A stretch of 64,000 nt of DNA from Lunularia cruciata (taxonomy: Eukaryota; Streptophyta; Marchantiopsida; Lunulariales; Lunulariaceae). Shown here piece by piece: positions 33,365 through 43,381 of the stretch (positions are counted from its first letter, which is position 1; every line of letters begins with the position of its first letter). The notes beneath the pieces were generated by a model. That model saw only the letters and a program-made list of their open reading frames with translations, ran no database searches and was not told where the DNA came from. The position numbers and the translations under genes are program-made. Location of the stretch: the NCBI GenBank assembly GCA_948567375.1, contig OX419762.1, positions 42,637,034 to 42,701,033 on the forward strand, read 5' to 3'.

Positions 33365-34042
33365 TGTAACACCCATTTGTGCATGTGTGTGGTATTGTGA
33401 TATTTAGCTTGGTATTACAAGTACTTAAGAGATATTATTTATATAGAGATAAAGGATGGTTCTATATTAGTCATGGTTAGCTTAAGTTAGTCATAGCTAA
33501 GATAGATGGGACCTTACTTTAGAGGAAGTAGAAAAGATGAGCACCACTATTTTGGATTTTAGTGTGTTGACTTGGTATTATTCCTAGGTGTTTGGCTTTG
33601 GGGAAAGAGTTGAGAACTCTTGGGCCCGCAAGCCTTTTTGTTTTGGATTCTTCTTTAGTCCAAGGATAGCCCATGTGAAGGAATCCTTGCTTTAGTGGTT
33701 GGGTCAAGATAAGACCACATGCTTAGGGGAATATGCCCATGTGAATGGATATTCCTTTCTACTTTTTGACTTTACTTGACTTTTAGTCTAGTAACTTGAG
33801 TTACTACGGTAATTAGTAACTTTGGTACGTAACTATTTCACAAGTATATAAACAAGGAGTGAGGAGGTACTCATCATCCTTTCATTTGCAACTATCTCTC
33901 TCTCATTGAGTTCTCTAGTGAGCAATGTCTTGAGTCTTGGAGGAGTATGATGGAGTTGGGGTTCCTTGCCTTCTTAGTCCATGGTGCGCTACCATAATAG
34001 CCATCAGAGGTTCATCCTGAGTGAGAGACAGGCCGGCTCACA
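33365..34042 (+). repeat. 3' LTR of A1
   Basis: 678 bp, from TGTAACACCC to GGCTCACA, nearly identical to the 5' LTR. The missing 14 bp lie between two CTTGGAG repeats near 33940, the signature of a small slippage deletion after insertion. Confidence 0.97.
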
Positions 34043-35470
34043 GGACTTCCTCTCCTTTGTCACACTACTCCTAATTTGCTCTAACTATGACTTGACTAAA
34101 TCTAATTTGAGACTCACATTGTCTCCTACTTCTAACATCTTCAGATCTACTCACTCCCTTAATCGGATCAGCAAAGTGTTCATATCCACATCTTTGGTTT
34201 TTCTCTTTCAAGTTTCTTGCACAAGAAACTTTAACTCATGTCGACGTGCTTCTTCTAATCTCCCTTTAGCCTTTGTGCTCAAGATTTCCCGCAACTTTCT
34301 TGCAACTTCTCCTACTGATTTTCACTCATAACCTGGAGATTGCTCTGGCTTCAACTCTTTGCGGTACATCTTCAACTCATCTTCGTAGTCAGCAGCAAGC
34401 ATCTTCTTCTCCTCCACATACTGTGAACTTTGTAACTCAGCACTTCATACTAGCTTGCGCAATCTCTCTTCTTCTTGGTGCCTGACTGCCAACTCTCTCT
34501 GCCGTGCTTGATCCTTCCCGGCTGCACTCTTCCTCAAGCTTTCCAATTCTTGCTCCATTATTGTCACCATTGCCTTCACATGAATACTCTTGATGTGCAC
34601 ATCACTGACCTCCTCTTTCATCTTGGTCAGCAGCATTGCATGCTCTTTCAATTCTTTGGCTTGCTTTTGTAGTTCCTTACCTCTTGACTCAAAACTCTCT
34701 TGCAACTTCTTGAACCTCTTCTTCTTCAAGATTTCAGCCACCTGAAGTTCTTCAACTTCCTCATCTCTTTGGACTACTCGCTCCTGCAAACCCTTCACTT
34801 CAACCAGCAGATACTTCACCACTTGCAACTCATTCGTCACCTTCATACTATCTTGGGGAATTACCTTTTGGTGCTCCTTCAACAGTTCCAACAATGGAGT
34901 GACAACCTTCAATACATATTGTATTCTGCCAAAGTTCTCTTTGTCTTTGGCCCCGTCTTCATACTTTGCCTCTTCTATCGGCTCCTTTTGCCAAAGTCAC
35001 GATCTTTGTGTCTTCAGAGACACTGCTTCCAAGCTTCCTTCTTCCTTACCTACTAAACACGGTCCTGTAGGGTACTCCTTCTGTCTTTCAGCCCCCTTCT
35101 CTTCCACAACCAGAGCTACACAATGATTATTCTTTTCTGATATACTGTCAATCATCGCATGATGAGCTTTACCCACTCCAACCAATTGCTGAACCTCGTG
35201 TTCCCCCTCACTCTCACTTCCAAATTCCTCACTTTGTTAAGTGAGTTTGTCTTCTTTTGAGTCCTCTCCTCAAGACTCTATCTCCCTTTCAGACTCGGTT
35301 TCTGACGGTGCTTCTCTCACCATCTTCTTACTTTGCAGAACCAGTCTTTGGGTCTTCCGTTGTGATGGAGGTGACCTTCCATCTTTGGGCTTACTGCGCT
35401 TCTTCTTCTTTGGACTTGTGACTTCTTCCATCTTCCACTATCACGTCTTCAAGAAGTGATCATCACTGGC
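34043..35470 (-). repeat. 5' LTR of E1, second segment (U3)
   Basis: Resumes the E LTR after A1 and matches 16342-17765. Minus-strand fragments of the U3 protein continue: coiled coil at 34445-34912 and acidic/linker part at 34997-35300. The match to E LTRs ends near 35470, where F repeat sequence begins. Confidence 0.88.
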
Positions 35471-38282
35471 TCCTATTCTTTACTTATTTTGAAGGAGAAG
35501 TGTAGTATCTCTTCAGGCCAAGCCCCTTCTTGATGCCCTATACACTGCTCTGATCTGCTTAATCCCTTTGAAGAATTCCCTGCAGACCCTTTGATAATTC
35601 CCTCTCTCTATCCATCAAACCCTTCTTCTTCGAATCATCCTTGTCTTCTCACCATAATCCTTTTCTTGAAGCATCTCTGTCCTATCACCGAAATCCTTTT
35701 CTCGAAGCATCTCTGTCCTGTCACCAAAATCCTCTCTCAGCCCTCTGTTTCTCCCAAAACTCCTTCTGTCCACCCATCAACTCCTGAAAACATTGCTGCT
35801 TTGAAAAAGAACTCATTGTTACTTCCCAAAAGCCCACTGTCAGCCCTCTGCTTCTCTCGAAACTCCTTCTGTCCACCCATCAACTCCTGGAAAACATTGC
35901 TGCTTTGAAAACTCTCTTTGTCACTTCACAAAACCCTATTGTCAGCCCTCTGTTTTCTCTCAAAACTCCTGCAAACTTCTCCTTCCAAAACTCCTCTATC
36001 ATTTCCCGAAAGAACCCTACTGTCCTCCCTCTGTTTCTCTCTAAAACTCCTGCAAACTTCTCCTTCAAAAACTGCTCTATCATTTCCCGAAAAGCCCTAC
36101 TGTCAGCCCTTCATCTTTCTCTCAAAACTCCTGCAAACTTCTCCTTCAAAAAGCTCCTCTATCATTTCTGGAAAGAACCCTCTTGTCATTTCCCAAAAGC
36201 CCTATTGTCAGCCTTTCATCTTTTGATAATTCTCACTGTAGGAACTCAATTCCTGCAAACTTCTCCTTCCAAAACTCCTCTGGCATTTCCCAAAAGATTC
36301 CTACTATCATTTCCCAAAATTCCTACTGTCAGCCCTTCGTCTTTCTCTTGAAACTCCTGCAAACTTCTCCTTCAAAAAACTCCTCTGTCATTTCTCAAAA
36401 ACCCTATTGTCAGCCCTTCATCTGTCGATAATTCTCATTGTAAGAACTCAATTCCCGCAAACTTCTCCTTCCAAAACTCCTCTATTATTTCCCAAAAAAA
36501 CCCTACTGTCCTCCTGCTGTTTCTCTCAAAAACTTATGCAAACTTCTCCTTCAAAAACTCCTCTATCATTTCCCAAAAAGCCCTATTGTCAGCCCTTCAT
36601 CTTTCTCTCAGAATTCCTGCAAACTTCTCCTTCGAAAAACTCCTTTGTCATTTCCCAAAAGAACCCTACTGTCATTTCCCAAAAACCCTACTGTCAGCCC
36701 TTCATCTTTCAATAATTCTCATTGTAAGAACTCAATTCCCGCAAACTTCTCCTTCCAAAACTCCTCTGTCATTTCCCGAAAAAACCCTACTGTCCTCCTT
36801 TTTTTTCTCTTGAAAACTCCTGCAAACTTCTCCTTTGACAACTCTTGTCATTTCCCGAAAAGCCCTACTGTCAGCCCTTCATCTTTCTCTCAAAACTCCT
36901 ACAAACTTCTCCTTCAAAAAACTCCTCTGTCATTTCCCGAAAGAACCCTACTGTCATTTCCCGAAAACCCTACTGTCAGCCCTTCATCTTTTGATAATTC
37001 TCACTATAAGAACTCAATTCCCGCAAACTTCCCCTTCCAAAACTCCTCTATCATTTCCCAAAAGAACCCTACTGTCATTTCCCAAAAGCCCTACTGTCAA
37101 CCCTTCATTTCTCTTGAAACTCTTGCAACTTCTCCTTTGAAAACTCCTCTGTCATTTCCCGAAAACCCTATTGTCATTTCTAGAAAGCCCTACTGTCAGC
37201 CCTTCATCTTTTAATAATTCTCACTGTAAGAACTCAATTCCCACAAACTTCTCCTTCCAAAACTCCTATGTCATTTCTCGAAAGAACCCTACTGTCATTT
37301 CCCAAAAGCCCTACTATCAGCCCTTCATCTTTCAATAATTCTCACTGTAAGAACTCAATTCCCGCAAACTTCTCCTTCCAAAACTCCTTTGTCATTTCCC
37401 AAAAGAACCCTACTGTCATTTCCCAAAAACCCTACTGTCAGCCCTTCATCTTTGATAATTCTCACTGTAAGAACTCAATTCCCGCAAACTTCTCCTTCCA
37501 AAACTCCTCTGCCATTTCCCAAAAGAACCCTACTGTCCTCCCTTTGTTTCTCTCTAAAACTCCTGCAAACTTCTCCTTCGAAAACTCCTCTATCATTTCC
37601 CAAAAAGCCCTACTATTAGCCCTTCATCTTTCTCTCAAAACTCCTGCAAACTTCTCCTTCAAAAAACTCCTCTGTCATTTCCCAAAAGCCCTACTGTCAG
37701 CCCTTCATCTTTCAATAATTCTCACTGTAAGAACTCAATTCCCGCAAACTTCTCCTTCCAAAACTCATGTGTCATTTCCTGAAAGAACTCTACTGTCATT
37801 TCCCAAAAGCCCTACTATCAGCCCTTCATTCTTCTTGAAACTCCTACAACTTCTCCTTCAAAAACTCCTTTGTCATTTCCCAAAAACCCTACTGTCAGCC
37901 CTTCATCTTTCTCTTGACAGTTCACACTATAAGAACTCAATTCCTGAAACTCTCATTGCTCACCCCTCTCTCAAAAATTCTCCTCTCTAAAAATCCTTAA
38001 TCAGCCTTTCTTCATCTTCCTCCCAAAATTCTTGAGACCCCTAATAACATAGTAATACTCCAACGGTTAAGTGACAAGCCAAATACACTGAGCTTATGTA
38101 ACATTAAAAAAATCCACCACTCAATTTCCTCCCTTCCTTAACACAAGAGAAAGTCCTTGAGCTTATAGGAACACAAAGCAACTACCGGTTTCACCATAAC
38201 ATAAACCCTTGAGTTCACTAACATGAAAACTCACACCAAATGGCACCAATACTACGTGTAGATTATTTTCACGACAACAACG
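35471..38282 (-). repeat. F repeat sequence inside the 5' LTR of E1, with tandem array
   Basis: About 2.8 kb replaces roughly 760 bp of E LTR (the part matching 17766-18521). From about 35900 to 37950 it is an irregular tandem array rich in pyrimidines, built on CTCCTGCAAACTTCTCCTT and CATTTCCCAAAAG modules recurring at about 80-125 bp. The right end (38155-38282) is the reverse complement of the start of F at 43382-43510, but the last ten bases of that start are missing. So this is a truncated F copy in minus orientation. Long frames in the array lack stops only because the repeats do. Confidence 0.75.
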
Positions 38283-38791
38283 TGACACTCTAACCCCTTC
38301 TAGATTTTGGAAAATTTCACTCTCAATTGGCTTCCTGGCAGGCATTACTACAGGATGACTACTCAGAGGGATTGAGAATCAACTTGACATATTCAACTTG
38401 TCCCTGTACAATTGCAATTTTATATTACCCCAAATTGCAATCATTTTTTAGTTGATTTCAAAATCAACTTTCCCTTCTTCTACGTGTTTTTGTCTTGTCA
38501 CTGTCAAGACATGCTTGTTTTGCCTCCGCCGTTTCTTGAAGTGTACTTTCTTGCCACGTACCAAGGTTGTTATACGGTCTTTGTATCGACCTTTCCTTCC
38601 TGATCCAAAGACAATGCTCTTTGGACTTCTTTCTTTGTACCCCTCTCTTGAGTACCTCCATCATCGGATCCGATCTCAACTTCTTTCAATTTCCTCCGAG
38701 GTCACTCCCGTCCATTCCTTCTTTTGCAGTTCATCTTTTTTTGTTTACTTCTTCTCCCAAATACTAATAAACAAAAAATGTGGGCACCACA
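38283..38791 (-). repeat. 5' LTR of E1, third segment (sense start of U3)
   Basis: Matches 18522-19031 and ends TGGGCACCACA at 38791, followed by the target duplication TGTTG. Contains frameshifted ORF-a (38464-38679, DPMMEVLKRG) and its stop TAA at 38448-38450. Confidence 0.9.
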
Positions 38792-39631
38792 TGTTGGTTT
38801 TCCTGAGAGATTGTGTAGAGAGAAAGATGTTAGAGGTAAGAGACAATGTTTGTCTCAGATTAGATCTTGTTAGATCAGACTTAGATAGACTTTGTAGTGA
38901 GATGAAGGTGAATAAGAAGTCCAAAGTTGTAGAAGTAGGAGTGCAAGTGTCTTTGGGTGAGTTGCTTGAAATATTAGGACAGAGTTGGTAAGAGAATGAA
39001 AATGAAGATAGGTTAGCTATCATTCTAATTTCTGTTCAGACTGAAGAGATAGTAGAAATAGTGGATGAATTGGTAGTATTAGATAAACCCAAAGAAGGAG
39101 AAGTACTTGAAAGAACCTTGGGTTTGGAAGCCAAAGTTGAGGTAGACATTGGATCAGATTAGTAACAATTTTTGAGATTTGAAGAGGCAGATATGAAGAA
39201 GTGGTTTGTGATTTTGGATCTATAGGTTGGTAAAGTTGTTAGGGAATGGTATTTTAGTTAGTAACTATCAAGTGTGAAGCCTATTTAAAGGAAGCATTTG
39301 TAGTGTGTTGTTGTTTACTATTTATATTTTTGAAGTTGAGTAAAGCAAGGTGTTGTAACTCAATGCTCGTAGTCTCAACTTACTTCCAAGTATCTATCCT
39401 ATGTGTGCATTTGGATAATTTCAAAGTGCAAGTTGGTGAGCTTGTTGGATATTTAATTCTATAGTTTTGATTCCACTCTGTGTGTTTGATCCCAAGAGCA
39501 TAGCAATCAAAGCAATGCCTTGATAGATCCATGAGGAATAGTAGTGTTGGTAGTATTTTGCAAATGTGAGTGTTACATGGGATTGATGCAAAGCAATTTC
39601 AATTAAGGAAGTTGTGCCTTTAGTGGAGGGA
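38792..39631 (+). repeat. D3, segment 2: plus-strand E LTR after E1
   Basis: Continues D3 in register. It holds the tail of the U3 frame (38800-39162, ending KPKEGEVLERTLGLEAKVE before a TAG), a TATA box TATTTAAA at 39292-39299, and R-U5 up to the entry point of D2 in TAGTGGAGGG. Confidence 0.88.
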
Positions 39632-39717
39632 TGTGGTACCCACATTTTTTGTTTTTTAAAGATAGGTAGTGTTTAAGAGACAAAGTAAGCACGAAAAAGT
39701 CAAATTGCGGACAAAGG

Positions 39718-39981
39718 ATGGACGGAAGTAACTTTGGAGGAAAGCCGAAGAAGCTGACATTGGATCCGATTATGGAGGTACTTGGAAGAGGAGTACGCCA
39801 GGAACAGTCCAAAGATCACCGTCTTTGGGTTGGAAAATGCAGGAAAGACAAAGACCGTTTAACAACCTCTGTATGTGGCAAGAAAGTATATTTCAAGAAA
39901 CGGCGGGGGCAAGAGAATCATGTCTTGACAGTGACCGGGAGTGCACGCAGAAGAGAGAAAATCACCGACAAAATTGATTGA
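39718..39981 (+). CDS. U3 leader ORF (ORF-a) of the E LTR, D2 copy
   Basis: Open frame of 87 codons beginning about 86 bp into the LTR: MDGSNFGGKPKKLT, then a basic Lys/Arg-rich body with CGKKVYFKKRRGQ and a C-terminal RRREKITDKID. It is intact and homologous to the D1 frame at 10141-10422. The stop TGA (39979-39981) is followed three bases later by ATG of ORF-b in the same frame. Function unknown. Confidence 0.55.
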   Translation: MDGSNFGGKPKKLTLDPIMEVLGRGVRQEQSKDHRLWVGKCRKDKDRLTTSVCGKKVYFKKRRGQENHVLTVTGSARRREKITDKID

Positions 39982-39984
39982 AGA

Positions 39985-42486
39985 ATGACTACGATTTGGG
40001 GCAATATAAAATTGCGACTGCGCAGGAGGAATTTGAACACTCTGAGTAAATTTCCAATTCCTTAGAGTAGAGGAACCCCGAGGGAGTTAGAGTGTCTCGT
40101 CCAGGAAAGGGTTTGATCTTCCAATAGCGTAGAATGAGAGAACAAATCATGGCGAAGAAGGTGGCCAACGCGCTGGCAGTGAGAGGTTTTGCAATCTGAA
40201 GAGTAGATGTAGTAGCTAGGATCAAAGTTTTGGTAAGACTTCGTATTACCTTTTTAGCATGGAACTGGAATTTCAGTTTCCCGGGAGTGATGGCAGAGAT
40301 TGCTGCCAGTAATTGTGAAGAGGGTCCTGAGGTAGAGGGGAAGAGAGGCAATCTGGCTCGATGGACTGAGTCGGATTGAAAATTAGTATTGGGGAGAGAA
40401 GCATGAGAGCCAACAGGGGTCACCTTCTATCGGAAGTGTGATGCTACAGAGGAGATGGCGGAGATCCGTAACTCGTTTTTTGCACCAAGAACTACGAATG
40501 GTTACAAGGTGGAATCCTATTGAGACCCGATCCGAAGAAGTATCGTGGGGGCGATGATGGCAATGTTCAAGCCGGAGCAAACGACCTACGTAACCATGCA
40601 GCAGGCAGTCTTCTTCCATTAGATGTTTGCAGGAGTACCAATGAATTGGGCGAAGTGCTTCCATCATTGAACAAGGCAGATGGTGGTGAATTGGAGAACG
40701 GGCTCGCCACCGCATTATTTTGCACCGTTTGCGGCTCATTTCTACTTCGTGCTGAACTTGCTGTCCAAAGACGAGCATCATCATATGGTCTCGCACATGG
40801 ACCTTGATCTGAGATGAGAAGCAGACGAAGAGGAGCGTCAGTATATGCTGCATCTGCGAGCGAATGATGAATACTTTGCAAGGACGGGACAGTGGAAGAT
40901 CAAAGATGTTACCAGTCCGAAGATGAAGAAGCAAAGTAAACCCAAAGAAGCCAAGTCGTCGCCCATACAAAGAAAGACTCGGAGGCTGATGTTGAAGACC
41001 ACTAAAGTCATAAGAGAGGCATCATCGGGATCGGAGTCGGATGAAGAAACTAAGTCGCAAGAAGACTCGGAAGAAGAAGAGCTCACATTGAAAAGTGAGG
41101 AGTCTAGGAGCGAAAGTGAGGGAGAGCCAGAAGTCCAACAATTGGTGGTAGCAAGTGAGGTTGGTGAGGCAATGATGGAGAACAAGCCAAGACCCAAAGC
41201 AAAGGAGGAGTATCCCACGGGGCCCAATTCAAGAGGCGAAGATGAAGACAATGTTGACGCGATGAAGATACAAAGATTGCGATTTCGGATGAAGTAGCCG
41301 ATGACGGAGGAGAAGGCTCCAGAAGAAGGTAGCAAGAAAGAAGCAGACCACTTCATCAGAATATTGTATTTAACAAGGATAGTCACTCCCTTGCTGGAGC
41401 TGCTACAGGAGAATCATAGTGTAATTCCCTAAGATCAATGGAAAGGGATGAATGAATTGCAGATGGTGAAGTATCTATTGAATGAAGTGAAGGAGCTGCA
41501 GGAGCATCAAGTCCGAAGAAATAAAGAAATTGAAGATCTTCGGAGGGAGGAAGACTCAAGGAAGAAAATGCTGAGTTTGATACAAGGAAGCTGCATAGAG
41601 AAGGAGAAAGAATTGCAGAAGCAAGCCGGAGAGTTGAAGGAGCAGGTGGTGTGGCTTAGAAAGATGAAGGAGGAAGTGAGTGATGTGCGCATCAAAAATA
41701 TTCATTTGAAGGCGATGACCATCGTGATGGAGCAGGAGTTGGACAGCTTGAAGAAGAGTGCCGCAGCAAAAGATCAAGCATGGTAGAGAGAGTTGGCGGC
41801 CAGACAAGAAGAAGAAGAGCGATGGCGAGAACTTGTCAAGAGTGCCAAACAGTAGAAGATGCAGTATGCATAGGAGAAGAAGATGCTCGCTGTAGACTAC
41901 GAAGACAAGTTGAAGATGTATCAAGTAGAGTTGAAGGTAGAACGCTCTCAAGGATATGCATCGAAATCAATAGGGGACATGGCGGGGAGATTATGAGCAA
42001 TCTTAAGCACAGAGGTTGAAGGAAGATTGGAAGAAGCTCGTCTGCATGAATTGAAATTACTTGTGCAAGAGACTCGGAAACAAAAAGCCAAAGACGTGGA
42101 CATGAATACCTTGTTGATCCGATTGAGGGAACGCGTAGATAGGAAAATGTTGGAGGTAGAGAACAATGTTAGTCTTAGACTGGATTTAGTCAACTTAGAA
42201 GAAGTTAGATAAAATTCGGAATAGTGGGACAGTGGAGAAGAAACCCGATGTCGCAGACGTAGGAGTACAAGTGTCATCGGACTTGAGGATTGACACATTA
42301 GAGAAGAGTGGGTCAGAAAATAAGAGTGTAGATAGATCACCCATGAACTCAATTGTAGATTGTAGTGTAGAAGTTGTAGAATTAGTGAAGAAATTAGTAG
42401 AATTAGTCATACCTGAAGAAGATGAAATAGTAAGAAGATCATTCGGTTTGGAAGCCGATGATGAGGTAGACATCGGATCGGGCTAA
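39985..42486 (+). pseudogene. U3 main ORF (ORF-b) of the E LTR, D2 copy
   Basis: Same protein as in D1. N-terminal part near 39985-40200; globular domain at 40200-40860 (MFLAWNW-like start, RWTESD, TNGYKVESY, QTTYVTMQQAVFF); acidic stretch in the open frame 40845-41297 (SEEEELTLKSEE); coiled coil at 41448-41990 (KEKELQKQAGELKEQ, MEQELDSLKKSAA); helical segment 42027-42212; tail 42232-42486 ending GLEADDEVDIGSG. Damage includes stops near 40195, 40378, 40408, 40520 and 41784 and a frameshift near 42200. The reading frame ends 120 bp before the TATA box. Confidence 0.75.
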
Positions 42487-42606
42487 GTGTCGATTTTGAG
42501 ATAGGAAAAGGCAGATATGAAACGATAGACTGTCACTTGGGATCTGTAGGTAGGAAAAGATGTTAGGAAGGGGTGTCTAGGTAGGCAAATCTGTCGTTTG
42601 CTTCAA

Positions 42607-42614
42607 TATTTAAG
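42607..42614 (+). promoter_or_regulatory. TATA box of LTR D2
   Basis: TATTTAAG followed by TGGAGCAATTGCAG. Conserved in position and sequence among the E LTRs. It places the U3/R boundary near 42640 and so the whole protein frame in U3. Confidence 0.65.
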
Positions 42615-43273
42615 TGGAGCAATTGCAGTATGATGTTATTCAGTATTCAACTTTCCGAAGATAGATAAAGCAAAGTGTTGTTCTCAGTACTCGTTGCTTA
42701 AGCTTAATTCTGATTTTGAATTTTGTGTTTGTGTTTGGAAGTGTGTGGAGAATTCCAAAGAGCAAGTCAGTGTGTCTATGGATGTTGGAATCTATAGCCT
42801 TGATCTTCATTTTGTGTGTTTGATCCTGAGTGAAGTGCATCGGAGCAATGCCTTGATAGGTCTGAGAGTAATTGTAGTGTTGGTAGTATTTTGCATTTTT
42901 GATTGCAGCATGAAGTTGATGTGAAGCAATTTCAATTGAGGAAGTTGTGCCTTCAGTGGAGGGGTGAGATCAAAATTGGTCTTCGCAGTGAAGTGCCGTC
43001 TTCGGGAGAATCTAAATCATCACAATCAAGAGTTGTTTGGACAGAATTGACTATGTTGTGATTATGTGTGTGTATTTGTGACAAGTTGTCAAGTTGGTGA
43101 GCTTGTTACTCTCTTCTGGGTGTAGTTTCCACCTGAGAGATTAAAGAAGACATCAAGAAGAAATGCAATTGTGACTTTTGATTTTGTATTTGACCAATTC
43201 TGGATAGTATCTCTGCGGGAACGAACTTTACTTACTTGATTACTGCAAAAGTGATATTTGCTAGGTTGTCACA

Positions 43274-43381
43274 AGGGGTGGAACATAATTTTGAGGTAAA
43301 TTTGTTTCATAGTGAAGTAGCCTTCTTTGGAAGAATTGAATCATCACAATTCAAATTTTTTTGGAAAGTTTTGAGGTGTGG
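43274..43381 (+). repeat. D3, segment 3: plus-strand E LTR after D2
   Basis: Short continuation of R-U5 (GGGGTGGAACATAATTTTGA onward), matching D2 around 42959-43055. It is cut by the start of F; the remaining R-U5 of D3 was not found further right. Confidence 0.8.

Larger units (their letters stand above)
26229..34042 (+). mobile_element. A1: intact, recent Ty3/Gypsy retrotransposon
   Basis: Complete structure: 5' LTR 26229-26920, tRNA-Asp-type primer site, leader of about 1.5 kb with extra small frames, one 1608-codon gag-pol frame, polypurine tract, 3' LTR 33365-34042. The target duplication is four bases, GGAC (26225-26228 and 34043-34046). The related LTR at 15329-19031 keeps the empty site (CATTGGACTTCCTCTCC near 16341). 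The LTRs differ by one base and one 14-bp gap by eye, so insertion was recent. No chromodomain. It is the most likely active element in the window. Confidence 0.97.
15329..38791 (-). mobile_element. E1: full-length giant-LTR Ty3/Gypsy element, with nested insertions
   Basis: Structure on the minus strand: 5' LTR at 25190-38791 (split by A1 and by F sequence), primer site at 25166-25182, gag, protease, RT, RNase H, integrase, purine tract at 19032-19044, 3' LTR at 15329-19031. The five-base target duplication TGTTG lies at 15324-15328 and 38792-38796, and removing E1 rejoins D3 in register with D2. Without insertions the element would be about 13.5 kb, of which over half is LTR. The two LTRs differ at many positions, so the insertion is old. 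No chromodomain was found. Confidence 0.93.
39632..43273 (+). mobile_element. D2: solo LTR of family E, plus strand
   Basis: Starts TGTGGTACCCACATTTTTTG and ends GGTTGTCACA; 3642 bp. Flanks are AGGGA (39627-39631) and AGGGG (43274-43278), a target duplication with one later change. It is nested in D3, another LTR of the same family. It gives the clearest forward reading of the LTR: ORF-a at 39718, ORF-b from 39985, TATA at 42607-42614, R-U5 to 43273. Confidence 0.93.

Noticed and set aside
33519-33707. A 62-codon minus-strand ORF in every A LTR (also 26383-26571, 14584-14772, 56902-57090 reversed)
   Set aside because: It is open in all four copies with only six or so changes, but the LTRs are too similar overall for this to mean coding constraint, and it runs antisense to the element.
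35905-37990. Ser/Pro/Thr-rich ORFs of 100-240 codons
   Set aside because: They are stop-poor frames in a tandem repeat array; overlapping frames on the same strand give the same kind of product.
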